Source of the DNA: an uncultured Lachnospiraceae bacterium
Lineage (GTDB): Bacteria; Bacillota; Clostridia; Lachnospirales; Lachnospiraceae
Length of the DNA: 64,000 nt
Assembly (NCBI GenBank): GCA_947593975.1
Contig: CANQDW010000001.1
Coordinates: 22,313 to 86,312 of the forward strand
Direction of reading: 5' to 3'
Each line of letters starts with the position of its first letter. Positions within the stretch are counted from its first letter, which is position 1. The notes below the pieces were generated by a model. It was not told where the DNA came from, searched no databases, and was given only the letters and a program-made list of their open reading frames with translations. A program made the position numbers and the translations under genes. Shown one piece after another: positions 1-9,769 of the stretch.

Positions 1-1427
1 ATCATCCGTGCGTTTTCCGCCTCGTACGTTTTTTCCCAGTTCTTCGTATACTCCGCGATCGTTGTATCTGCGCCTTCTTTTGCCGGCATGATAACCGCAA
101 AATACGCATCGGTCAGTTCTGCGTCAGGCACGGTAAATACCAGATCGTCTCCGGTAAATGAAATATTTCCTTCAAACTGCAGCGGGGTCGTATCCGCAAA
201 TCCCTGCTGCCCCGTATATTTAGTTCTGTAAATCTTCACGTAAGCGCTTTTCGCATCTTTAAATGTCTGCGCGGAACATATATTCTCAATGCTTACCGTC
301 TGATTACCCGCCTGTCCGCCAAACAAACTGTATACGACCCTCGCTTCATCATCTGCGCTCGCGAGTCCGTACAATCCCCCGTATGCCCCGAAAGGTTTGG
401 TGTTCTCGGCGGTAAGCGGCATTTTATCCCCGCTCATTTGGGCATACCACTTATATACCCACCATGCGCCGTTTGGTTTATTTGTATCTGCCGCAAGCTC
501 ATTTAAGCTGTTCGCAAGTCCCCAGAAAGGAAGCGACGCATACACGTTCTGTTCCTCAAATACGGACAGCCAGCCCACAAGCGCGCCCGGATTGCCAAGG
601 TCTGAGAAATTGACCGTTTCATTTATAAATATATCGGGCTCGATTCCCGAACCGGCATAATATGTATTGATATAATCTTTTACCTCGGCGCACCTTGCGG
701 CAAAGCTTCCGAGCCTGCCTTTCTGGAGCTCATGCCATGTTATATATTCCGGCAGGCATTCATTGCGCCTGCAGAATTCAAAGAATGTTTTATAGGCATT
801 ACTGTCGTAAAGAGAATAATTAGGCCCGGCAACTTTTAAGTCCGGGTCGATATCTTTTACCGTCTTATATATTTTCAGCCAGTCCCTGCACAGCCCGCTG
901 ATATTATTTCCGTACCAGATCATATCCGGTTCATTAAAAAGGACAAAGCTGTAATGGGATAATTCCTCTTTGCTTTTTCCTTTTACCATTTTATTTACAA
1001 CCATTTTTACTTTTTCGCTGTAATCGTCTATCCCATTATATTCATAAGGCCATTCCAGGTAATAATCCTGTATATACACCTGGATATTTTCCACGCCGCA
1101 CTCGCGCAGAAACGGCGTCAGCCTGTAGGCGTCCCCGGACGGGTGCTGTCTTCCGTCTGCTGCCTTCTGCACAAGTATTTTCGGCGAAATCGCCTGTATC
1201 AGATTTGCCGAAGGGACACCCGGCTCGCTGACTCCGTACAGAAAACCTGTTGAACCATGCAGGAGTTTGCCCGTACTGCGTTCCTTTGACGCATCAAAAT
1301 GAAGGCATGCCCCGCCTGTTTTCGTTTCGCCGCTTTCGTCTGCCTTAAGCATACCTGCGGGAATTACCATGCTTATAAGTACAAATATGATCATGGCAAG
1401 TATTCCCCTGCTTTTTCTTTCCCCCAT
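1..1427 (-). CDS. Secreted glycoside hydrolase, clan GH-A-like (GH39-like), 3' truncated by window edge
   Basis: Open minus-strand frame from ATG at 1427 to the window edge, not in the supplied ORF list. Starts MGERKSRGILAMIIFVLISMVIPAGMLKA (signal peptide). Contains FVLFNEPDMIWYGNN (NEP acid/base motif) and EPDIFINETVNFSD (possible nucleophile Glu). Confidence 0.75.
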   Translation of the reverse strand, partial: MGERKSRGILAMIIFVLISMVIPAGMLKADESGETKTGGACLHFDASKERSTGKLLHGSTGFLYGVSEPGVPSANLIQAISPKILVQKAADGRQHPSGDAYRLTPFLRECGVENIQVYIQDYYLEWPYEYNGIDDYSEKVKMVVNKMVKGKSKEELSHYSFVLFNEPDMIWYGNNISGLCRDWLKIYKTVKDIDPDLKVAGPNYSLYDSNAYKTFFEFCRRNECLPEYITWHELQKGRLGSFAARCAEVKDYINTYYAGSGIEPDIFINETVNFSDLGNPGALVGWLSVFEEQNVYASLPFWGLANSLNELAADTNKPNGAWWVYKWYAQMSGDKMPLTAENTKPFGAYGGLYGLASADDEARVVYSLFGGQAGNQTVSIENICSAQTFKDAKSAYVKIYRTKYTGQQGFADTTPLQFEGNISFTGDDLVFTVPDAELTDAYFAVIMPAKEGADTTIAEYTKNWEKTYEAENARM

Positions 1428-1440
1428 GATTATCCCTCCT

Positions 1441-2418
1441 TTACAATATCAAGTTGCTTATCTCCACCTCATAACCTGCCGCCCAGTCCGCATACCGGGC
1501 TTCAAATATTTTCTTTTGTTCTGCCGCGATCATCTCTTCTTTCTTCTGCTTTGTCATATCTTCGTTATAATCGCTTACGCAGTATATTATATAATATCCG
1601 CCGTCGGCGGCGACAACCCCGCTTGTCTGTCCTGCCGTAAGGGCAAACGCCGCATTCGTAAACTCATCGCTCATATCTCCCCTGCCGAATGTGAGCTCTG
1701 TCTTGTCCGCTTCGGTTTCCTTCTCCGCAAACGACTGGAAATCCTCGCTTTTTGCAGCCGATTTTCTTATCTTTTCCATACTGTTTTCGTTTGCGTTAGC
1801 CGCGTTCTTATACAGATACTGCACTGTTATCTGCTTTACGCTATCCTCGCTTATATTGGTATCCACCTCGCTTATGCACGAATCGTATACCTTATTTGCA
1901 ATATCGTTTTCCATATATATATCTGCTAAAAGTTCCGCGTCAATATCATATTTTAAGCTTTCTTCCTCAGGCATGGCTTCAAATACCGTCTGCGCATATC
2001 TCTTTATATCTTCCTGCTCATCGGCGCTAAGTTCTATGCCGATATCTTTTGCCTCTTTTGATATAACTTTAAGTTCGGTAATAAGGTTTACCGTTTCTTC
2101 TTTAGCCATATATTCAAAACTTCTCCCTCCGGAAAAAGTATAAGACCAGATATTTTCATCTATTGAATTCTGATACCTGTTTTTTAACATGTACATATAT
2201 GCCATAAACTCCCTGTACTCCACCGTTTCATCGCCAACAGCGATAACGGCCGAACCGGGCGCAAGGGTCTTTTTTTCAACCTTTTCCGCTTTTTCTGCCC
2301 TTCTGTCTGCCTCTGCGCTTCCTGCCGCCGTATTGCTGCTGCCTTTCTTACAGCCGCCGCATACCGTGACTGCCGCCGCCAGGCATATTATTCCGAGTAT
2401 CTTCAATCTGCTTTTCAT
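1441..2418 (-). CDS. Lipoprotein peptidyl-prolyl isomerase / PrsA-SurA-like foldase
   Basis: Lipobox-like VTVCGGCKK; C-terminal parvulin-like segment FGRGDMSDEFTNAAFALTAGQTSGVVAADGGYYIIYC. Confidence 0.75.
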   Translation of the reverse strand: MKSRLKILGIICLAAAVTVCGGCKKGSSNTAAGSAEADRRAEKAEKVEKKTLAPGSAVIAVGDETVEYREFMAYMYMLKNRYQNSIDENIWSYTFSGGRSFEYMAKEETVNLITELKVISKEAKDIGIELSADEQEDIKRYAQTVFEAMPEEESLKYDIDAELLADIYMENDIANKVYDSCISEVDTNISEDSVKQITVQYLYKNAANANENSMEKIRKSAAKSEDFQSFAEKETEADKTELTFGRGDMSDEFTNAAFALTAGQTSGVVAADGGYYIIYCVSDYNEDMTKQKKEEMIAAEQKKIFEARYADWAAGYEVEISNLIL

Positions 2419-5400
2419 ATTGTTGTATCATCTCCCATAATTAAAATTTTCATTTTATCAAGCAGTCTGCGGATTATTTCAAACAAATCCTCGCCGTCCT
2501 TAAGCCTGTATACAAATCTCGGCCTGCCTTCAGCCTCAAACTTAAGCCTTTTGCTTTCGCCCTCAAGGAACAAAGGGATCTTATTGATATCAAACGGCGC
2601 GTTCTCATACAGCATGAACGTAATTACATCCTGCGGCTTATTTGCCTTAAGGCTCGATTTATCCTTTTTGTGCGTCACCTGCGTAACGTACACCATATGG
2701 GCCTTTGATTTAATAAGCGCGATCTCCATAAGGTTCTGCACCGCATCCGGGTACTTCCCGAAACGGTCCATAAGTTCATCGCGGCAGTCGGACATCTCGT
2801 CTTCATTCTCTATATCGGCAATCCTTTTATACATTTCAAGCTTATGGAATTCACTTTTAATATACGATGAAGGGATATATGCGTCAACCTCCATATCTAC
2901 AGAAGTTTCAAATACGGTTTCTTCTTCTGTTTTCTCACCTTTAAGCGCCGCCACGGCATCGTTGAGCATCTTGCAGTAAAGGTCGTATCCTACGGCTTCG
3001 ATATGACCGTGCTGTTCCGCCCCCAGGATATTTCCCGCGCCTCTGATCTCCAAGTCGCGCATGGCTATCTTAAAGCCGCTTCCCAGATCGGTAAATTCCT
3101 TGATGGCCGCAAGCCTCTTTTCCGCTTCTTCTTTAAGCATCTTATCCCTTTTATACATAAGAAACGCATATGCCGTCCTGTTGGAACGCCCTACGCGCCC
3201 GCGGAGCTGGTAAAGCTGCGACAGCCCCATGCGGTCTGCCTCGTCGATAATTATCGTATTTACATTCGCTATATCCAGTCCCGTTTCAATGATCGTAGTG
3301 GATACAAGCACATCTATATCCCCGTGTATGAAGTCAAACATTATATTTTCAAGCACTCTTTCACTCATCTGCCCGTGCGCAAACGTAACGTTTGCTTCCG
3401 GAACAAGTTTCGCAACCATGTTTGTTATCACGTCTATGTTATTGACCCTGTTATACACATAATATACCTGGCCGCCCCTTGAGATCTCCCTCGTTATGGC
3501 TTCGCGTATGATCTCATCGTTATGTTCCATTACAAATGTCTGTACAGGCAGCCGGTCCATAGGCGGCACGTCAAGCACGCTCATATCCCTTATCCCCGCG
3601 AGGCTCATATGCAGCGTCCGCGGAATAGGCGTCGCGGACAATGTAAGGACGTCTATGCTGTCTTTCATCTGCTTGATCTTTTCCTTGTGGGCAACGCCGA
3701 AACGCTGTTCTTCGTCTATTATAAGAAGCCCCAGATCTTTAAACGCCACGTCTTTTGAAAGCAGCCTATGCGTGCCGATCACAATGTCAATGTTCCCTTT
3801 CCTTAACTTTTCAAGCGACTTTTTTATCTCAGCCGGCGTGCAGAATCTTGAAAGCATCGCGATATTCACCGGGAAATCCTGCATCCTCTGTACAAACGTA
3901 TTGTAATGCTGCTGGGCAAGGATAGTGGTCGGAACCAGATACGCCACCTGCTTTCCTTCGGAAACAGCCTTAAACGCCGCCCTTATGGCAATCTCTGTTT
4001 TGCCGTAACCTACGTCGCCGCATATAAGTCTGTCCATGATCCTCGTACTCTGCATATCGCGTTTGGTATCTTCTATCGCCGCAAGCTGGTCTTCCGTCTC
4101 CTCATATGGGAACATCTCTTCAAATTCTTTCTGCCAAACCGTATCTTCCCCGTAGCGGTAACCTGTCTTTTCCTGCCTTTTCGCATACAGCTCCACAAGG
4201 TCTTTCGCTATATCTTTTATCTCCGAGCGCACTCTCGTTTTAGTATTATACCATTCCCTGCTGTTAAGCTTATTTAGCTTCGGCTTCCTCTTTCCCGCCT
4301 CTGCCGATGCGGAATATTTCTGAAGCGCCGAAAGGCCTGTTGCGGGGATATACAGCACCCCGTCTTTTGCGTACTCAATCTTTAAATAATCCTTAATTAT
4401 TTTGTCTACCTCGATCTTTTCAATGCCCCTGTATATGCCAAGGCCGTGGTTTTCGTGTACGACATAATCCCCCGCGCTAAGCTCCGAAAAACTCTGTATC
4501 GCTTTGCCGCTGTAGCGTTTACGCCTTTTCTTTGTTTTTTTGCCGCCAAATATATCCGCCTCGGTGATAACCGCAAAACGTATCTGCGGATAAAAAAATC
4601 CTTTATGTATAGAACCGTAGGCGGTCATTATTTCCCCTTTATCAAGCACCCTGTCCTCTCTGTCGCTGTAAAATGCCGATATGCCGTACTCGTTAAGGCT
4701 CTCGCTAAGCCTTTTCGCCCTTGTGGTTGAAGGCGAAAACACAAGTATCCTGTATCCGTTCTTTTTCCATTTTTCAAGATCTTTTACCATTATATCGAAT
4801 TTGCCGTTATACGACTGGACCGACTGCACGCTCAATGTATGGACCGACTCATATTCAATATGTTTCGGCCGCGTATCTATTGCCGAAAGCATGACCGTCC
4901 TTCTTCTTCCCAATTTGCCGAATATCTCCGCCGGCTGATACAGCACGTCCATCTGTCCCGGTATTATATATCCCTTTTCCAGCCTGTTTTTCATGCTCTC
5001 GGAAAATTCAAGGAACACCGCCGAGCCATGTTCGTAAGTCATATTAGGCTCATCTATAAAAAATATCGTTTCATCTTCGTCAAAATATTCATAAAACGAT
5101 TCCGTTTCATCATAAAAATAGCGCAGGTAACTTTCAAGTCCCGCCATTCCCTTATAATATTCAATATTTTCTTTAAGCTGCTCAAACGATTTACGAAGGT
5201 TCCCCGCCGCCTGCGTATTGCGCTCCTTCATAAATTTTGCTTCATACTTCTTAATCTCATCGCCGATCTTTGCAAGCCCTTTTAATATCCTGTCCTCATC
5301 TGCCATTATCTCTGTAGCCGAATACAGCGTAAATTCGCTGACGGAATCTATCGATCTCTGGCTGTCCACGTCAAAAGCGTGGATACTGTTTATCGTATCT

Positions 5401-5984
5401 CCCCAGAGTTCTATCCTGTACGGGACTTCCTCGGTAAGAGGGTATATATCCGCGATCCCGCCCCTTATCGAAAACTGCCCCGGCATCTCAACCTGCGTGG
5501 TATTCTCATATCCAAGAGCCGAAAGCTCTTTTCTAAGCTCCGCAAGGTCAATGCATCCGTCCACGGCAAACTTTATTACCTGTTTTTCATAACACGTCCC
5601 GGGGACACAGTGCTCCATTCCGCAGTCAAGCGTAGTAATGATAACCGCGGGGCTTTTCGAAAGGATCTGCTTCATCACCTGCATACGCTCTTTTACTATC
5701 GTATGTCCGTGAACGTCTGCGCTGTAAAATATTATATCCTTTGAAGGGTACCAAAAAACAGGCATGCCGTACAGCTTCATATCATCATAAAGCTCGCGTG
5801 CCTTCGCTTCACTGTAAGTTATGATCACTTTATACTTATATCCTTCGCCCAGGCCGCTTATCAAATGGCATTTCTGCGTATCCACGCATCCGGATATGAA
5901 CACGGGCGTCCTGCCGCGCGCAACGCCTTCCCTTGCTTCCCTGAATTCCGAAAGTTCATTTAATGGTTCCGTTAACGCTTTCAA
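2415..5984 (-). CDS. mfd: Transcription-repair coupling factor
   Basis: 1189 aa; helicase motifs GDVGYGKTEIAIRAAF, IIDEEQRFGV, LSATPIPRTLHMSL, QLRGRVGRSNRTAYAFL; CarD-like ELSAGDYVVHENHGLGIYRGIEKI. 4-bp ATGA overlap with the foldase gene. Confidence 0.97.
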   Translation of the reverse strand: MKALTEPLNELSEFREAREGVARGRTPVFISGCVDTQKCHLISGLGEGYKYKVIITYSEAKARELYDDMKLYGMPVFWYPSKDIIFYSADVHGHTIVKERMQVMKQILSKSPAVIITTLDCGMEHCVPGTCYEKQVIKFAVDGCIDLAELRKELSALGYENTTQVEMPGQFSIRGGIADIYPLTEEVPYRIELWGDTINSIHAFDVDSQRSIDSVSEFTLYSATEIMADEDRILKGLAKIGDEIKKYEAKFMKERNTQAAGNLRKSFEQLKENIEYYKGMAGLESYLRYFYDETESFYEYFDEDETIFFIDEPNMTYEHGSAVFLEFSESMKNRLEKGYIIPGQMDVLYQPAEIFGKLGRRRTVMLSAIDTRPKHIEYESVHTLSVQSVQSYNGKFDIMVKDLEKWKKNGYRILVFSPSTTRAKRLSESLNEYGISAFYSDREDRVLDKGEIMTAYGSIHKGFFYPQIRFAVITEADIFGGKKTKKRRKRYSGKAIQSFSELSAGDYVVHENHGLGIYRGIEKIEVDKIIKDYLKIEYAKDGVLYIPATGLSALQKYSASAEAGKRKPKLNKLNSREWYNTKTRVRSEIKDIAKDLVELYAKRQEKTGYRYGEDTVWQKEFEEMFPYEETEDQLAAIEDTKRDMQSTRIMDRLICGDVGYGKTEIAIRAAFKAVSEGKQVAYLVPTTILAQQHYNTFVQRMQDFPVNIAMLSRFCTPAEIKKSLEKLRKGNIDIVIGTHRLLSKDVAFKDLGLLIIDEEQRFGVAHKEKIKQMKDSIDVLTLSATPIPRTLHMSLAGIRDMSVLDVPPMDRLPVQTFVMEHNDEIIREAITREISRGGQVYYVYNRVNNIDVITNMVAKLVPEANVTFAHGQMSERVLENIMFDFIHGDIDVLVSTTIIETGLDIANVNTIIIDEADRMGLSQLYQLRGRVGRSNRTAYAFLMYKRDKMLKEEAEKRLAAIKEFTDLGSGFKIAMRDLEIRGAGNILGAEQHGHIEAVGYDLYCKMLNDAVAALKGEKTEEETVFETSVDMEVDAYIPSSYIKSEFHKLEMYKRIADIENEDEMSDCRDELMDRFGKYPDAVQNLMEIALIKSKAHMVYVTQVTHKKDKSSLKANKPQDVITFMLYENAPFDINKIPLFLEGESKRLKFEAEGRPRFVYRLKDGEDLFEIIRRLLDKMKILIMGDDTTI

Positions 5985-5997
5985 TAATAATCTCCCG

Positions 5998-6561
5998 TTA
6001 ATTGTTATGTCTGTTCATGGCTTCATCTATTCCATACAAAATATAATCCCTGCATGCTTCGCTTCCCTTTGCGAGCATGGTTCTCATCTGTTCATTCTCT
6101 TCATCCGAAAATCTTCCGAGAACATAATCCTTAAGATCCCATTTTTCCGGTTTCTTACCCACGCCTATCTTCATCCTCGGAAATCTGTCCGTCCCAAGTT
6201 CCGCAATTATATTTTTTATCCCGTTATGTCCTCCCGCGCTGCCGCTCCTTCGCATACGTATCCTGCCTATATCCATGCTGACGTCGTCATAGATGACCAT
6301 AAGCTCGCTTTCCGGATCTATCTTATAATAATTCACAAGGCTTCGTATGCTTTCGCCGCTTAGGTTCATATATGTCTGCGGCATTGCAAGCAGCGCTTTG
6401 TTTCCGCATATAAAACCTTTCCCGCATATCGCCTTATGTTCCTTATCATTCATCTGAATGTTATTATCATCCGCTATCCTCGTCACCACGTTAAAACCGA
6501 CATTATGCCTTGTCCCCGCGTACTCCCTGCCCGGATTTCCAAGACCGACTATTATATACAT
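5998..6561 (-). CDS. pth: Peptidyl-tRNA hydrolase
   Basis: MYIIVGLGNPGREYAGTRHNVGF; YDDVSMDIGRIRMRRSGSAGGHNG. Confidence 0.97.
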   Translation of the reverse strand: MYIIVGLGNPGREYAGTRHNVGFNVVTRIADDNNIQMNDKEHKAICGKGFICGNKALLAMPQTYMNLSGESIRSLVNYYKIDPESELMVIYDDVSMDIGRIRMRRSGSAGGHNGIKNIIAELGTDRFPRMKIGVGKKPEKWDLKDYVLGRFSDEENEQMRTMLAKGSEACRDYILYGIDEAMNRHNN

Positions 6562-6646
6562 ATTATCCCCTTTCAGTAAAGAACTGCTACATCAATCTCT
6601 TAATGCAGCAGTCCATATCATTTGTCACTACGTTAATATCAGATAT

Positions 6647-7975
6647 TTAATTTGACGCCTTCTTATGGAATATCCTCATGAAGAAATTATACATTCCCGG
6701 TTTGTATACCCCGCCGTCATGTCCGCCGCCCGGCACTTCATAGAATATATGCGGCACGCCGTTTTCTTTTAACGCCTCATGGTACTCCATAGGGAACTGC
6801 TTAACAACGCTGTCATTTCCGCCCTTTACTATCATTACAAGCGTATCATCCATATATTTGTCCTGCAGGGTAAACGTTTCCTTTGTAAACAGCCCCGTAT
6901 CGGTTACTCCGTTATCCGTAAAGTCAAAGATTCCCGGAGCGGGACAGAATGCGCCGATATATCTGAACGTATCCTGAAGCGCAAATCCCAAATGGAGCGT
7001 TACTCTGCCTCCCATTGAGAATCCGCCTATCGCCGTATACTCACGTTCCGTAAGCGTTGAATAATTCTCGTTAATATATGGCATAAGGCACTCCTGCAGA
7101 TCGTTCAGGAAATTGTTGTATCCTTTATAATGCTCGACGCTAAAGAAAGGATCCGAACCCTGTCCGTTTGCTTCATTGGCGCAGCAGCTTGGGAATACCG
7201 CTATCATCTCTTCGGCGTCGCCGTTTGCGATCGCGTTCCATATTACATTCTGTACGTTATCAGCCGGAAGCGACCCCTCGTTTCCTCCTATGCCGTGGCA
7301 AAGGTATACTACCGGATATTTTTTATCTTCCGTGTAGCCCTTAGGAAGCGCTACCTTAGCTTTGCGCTGTACTACGGCGCCGTCTTTTATCACCGTGGAG
7401 TCATAAGTAATATCTTCCAGTACGCCTTCATTCTCAGGGATCTTTGCATCAAACCCATCCGGTACCGGATAACTTTCATAATTCTCATCGCCCAGATACT
7501 GCGCGATAGGTTCCATTTCATCTGCAGGCTCCGCCGTAGGATCCGGAGCTTTAGTTGCATCCGGCTGCTTTGTAACATCCGGCTGCGGACCGGATAAAGG
7601 AGCGTTCGTCTGCTGAGGCGGCAGGGTTGCCTCTGCCTCGCTCGGCTTAATGGTAACTTTCACTTTTCCAAGTTTTGTTGTTTTTTTCTTATATACCTCT
7701 TTCACGGTAATATTAACCTTTCCGGCTTTCTTAGCCTTAATAATACCGCTCTTTGACACTGACGCTTTTGCTTTTTGTGAAGAAACATATTTGTAAACCG
7801 CTTTTTTCTTCTTATTCTTTATGACGATCTTTTTCTTCTCGCCAACCGACATCGTAATATTTTTGTTCTTAATGCCCGCTTTCTTTGCCGCGCGCATAAC
7901 ATCGGATGATGCGCCCGTAAATACAAGCCCGAAAGCAAGCGCAATACAGATAAATTTCTTTATCATACCCTTCAT
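6647..7975 (-). CDS. Secreted esterase (CE1/enterochelin-esterase-like alpha/beta hydrolase) with N-terminal Ig-like (BIG2-type) domain
   Basis: Signal peptide; KAKASVSKSGIIKAKKAGKVNITVK Ig-like segment; VYLCHGIGGNEGS, GGFSMGGRV (GxSxG) and GGGHDGG. Confidence 0.8.
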   Translation of the reverse strand: MKGMIKKFICIALAFGLVFTGASSDVMRAAKKAGIKNKNITMSVGEKKKIVIKNKKKKAVYKYVSSQKAKASVSKSGIIKAKKAGKVNITVKEVYKKKTTKLGKVKVTIKPSEAEATLPPQQTNAPLSGPQPDVTKQPDATKAPDPTAEPADEMEPIAQYLGDENYESYPVPDGFDAKIPENEGVLEDITYDSTVIKDGAVVQRKAKVALPKGYTEDKKYPVVYLCHGIGGNEGSLPADNVQNVIWNAIANGDAEEMIAVFPSCCANEANGQGSDPFFSVEHYKGYNNFLNDLQECLMPYINENYSTLTEREYTAIGGFSMGGRVTLHLGFALQDTFRYIGAFCPAPGIFDFTDNGVTDTGLFTKETFTLQDKYMDDTLVMIVKGGNDSVVKQFPMEYHEALKENGVPHIFYEVPGGGHDGGVYKPGMYNFFMRIFHKKASN

Positions 7976-8045
7976 AACAGCCTTCCCCTCTCAAGTATAT
8001 TTTATTACAAGCTTTATTATATAATTACTTTACATTAGATGTCAA

Positions 8046-9488
8046 TTACTGTTTCTCGCTATGGGGCAGGCTCACCCTGAAAAATCTCCTTGCAAGATGA
8101 CGCGCGTTAAACGGCACGAGCGGATACAGATAGCTTCTGCCTTTGAACGTCTTGTTAAACACAAGGCCCGCGACCGCAAGAAGGATGCCTCCTATATATC
8201 CGTATATCCCAAATAATGAAGTGGCTATAAGAGTAATGATCCTTAAGAACTTAAGCGCATAGCCAAGCTCAAAATTGACCTGCGTATAATTTGCTACCGC
8301 AACAAACGCCATATACAGCATTATTTCCGCGTTAAACCAGCCCGAACTTACGGTAAAATCCCCAAGCACGATACCTGCGACTACGCTTAACGGCGTACTT
8401 AACATATTAGGCGTATTAAGCGAGGCGAGCCTTAGCCCGTCTATCGCAAACTCCAGTATGAGAAGCTGGATTATTATAGGTATATTTATCGGGTCGTCGA
8501 TCATTATAAATTTAAGGCAGTCCGGTATATACGACGGATGCATTATCAAAAGAAGAAACGTCGGCGACAGAAGGAGCGCCGCAATATTTATTATAAACCT
8601 CGAAAGCCTGAGATACGTTCCCGTAACCGGCGGAAAATAATAATCGTCGGCATCTTCAACGATATCGAACATCGACGTAGGCACAATGATCGCGGACGGC
8701 GAATTATCGACAAGGATAGCTATATTTCCTTCCAAGATACACGCCGCCGTGGTGTCGGGCCTTTCCGAAAATTTGAATTTCGGGAAAGGGTTGTACCACC
8801 TATGCGGATAAAAGCACTCCACAAAGCTTTCCTGGTTCATCGTGAGAGAATCGACATCTATAGCGGCAATCCGCCTCTCCACTTCTTTTAATACATCCTT
8901 TTCCACCCTGTCCGACATATAAGATACGACCACGTCGGTTTTGGAACTTTTTCCCACGGAGTGTATCTTCATCACAAGTTCGGGATTGCGTATGCGCCTC
9001 CGGATCAGCGCGGTATTAAATACAACCGTCTCAACAAAGCCGTCGCGCGAACCTCTCATTACTTTATCTTTCTCGGGTTCATCCACGCCTCTTGCCGGAT
9101 AAGTCCTGAAATCCGTTCCGATAAGCATATCGTAGCCATCCACAAGAAGGATGGGTATCCCCGCCATGAACGACCGGATAAATGCATCCTTATCGCCGAT
9201 AAGGTCACATTCCCCGTACGGCACAAACCCTTTCATGAACCCTTCCGCATCCTCCGGCATTTCGTCCGCCTGTACCTTAAACAGAAATTCCATGACCTTT
9301 TCCATAACTTCATCTTTGCAGAACCCGTCTATAAAGTAATAGCATGCCTTTTTTCCCCCGATAAAAAAAGGCTTTTCCATCACGTCAAAGCTATCCTTTA
9401 CATGTATCAGATCATCCAGATATTTTTTATTCTTTTCATAATCTGCTGAAAATTTTGATTGGTTTACCGGCATATTTATCAACTCCAA
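8046..9488 (-). CDS. spoVAF: GerA-family spore germination protein, SpoVAF-like
   Basis: 480 aa; GDFTVSSGWFNAEIMLYMAFVAVANYTQVNFELGYALKFLRI and SVGKSSKTDVVVSYMSDRV are typical of the GerA/SpoVAF family. Confidence 0.75.
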   Translation of the reverse strand: MELINMPVNQSKFSADYEKNKKYLDDLIHVKDSFDVMEKPFFIGGKKACYYFIDGFCKDEVMEKVMEFLFKVQADEMPEDAEGFMKGFVPYGECDLIGDKDAFIRSFMAGIPILLVDGYDMLIGTDFRTYPARGVDEPEKDKVMRGSRDGFVETVVFNTALIRRRIRNPELVMKIHSVGKSSKTDVVVSYMSDRVEKDVLKEVERRIAAIDVDSLTMNQESFVECFYPHRWYNPFPKFKFSERPDTTAACILEGNIAILVDNSPSAIIVPTSMFDIVEDADDYYFPPVTGTYLRLSRFIINIAALLLSPTFLLLIMHPSYIPDCLKFIMIDDPINIPIIIQLLILEFAIDGLRLASLNTPNMLSTPLSVVAGIVLGDFTVSSGWFNAEIMLYMAFVAVANYTQVNFELGYALKFLRIITLIATSLFGIYGYIGGILLAVAGLVFNKTFKGRSYLYPLVPFNARHLARRFFRVSLPHSEKQ

Positions 9489-9592
9489 AAATATTTACAA
9501 CTTAGTATGTGAAAATAAATGGCAAATATTCATGGAACTATCAGTTTTAATATGCTAAAATGTAGCCGTACAAAAAAAAGGAGGCGACAGAT

Positions 9593-9769
9593 ATGGAACT
9601 GCCAAAAGACCCGGTAATACTTTTAAGTTATGTAAATACGCTGCTAAGAGACAGATACGGCAGCCTTAAGGAGCTATGTTCCGCCATGTCCGTATGCGAA
9701 TCAGACATCACAGAGCCCCTGGCTGCCATTGATTATGTTTATAACGAAAAAACCAATCAGTTTGTATGA
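9593..9769 (+). CDS. DUF4250-like small protein (58 aa)
   Basis: RBS AAGGAGGCGAC then MELPKDPVILLSYVNTLLRDRYGSLKELCSAMSVCESDITEPLAAIDYVYNEKTNQFV. Not in the supplied ORF list. Confidence 0.75.
   Translation: MELPKDPVILLSYVNTLLRDRYGSLKELCSAMSVCESDITEPLAAIDYVYNEKTNQFV

Noticed and set aside
3003-5744. Many plus-strand ORFs of 75-160 aa inside mfd
   Set aside because: Antisense to a full-length conserved gene, with low-complexity, unconserved translations.
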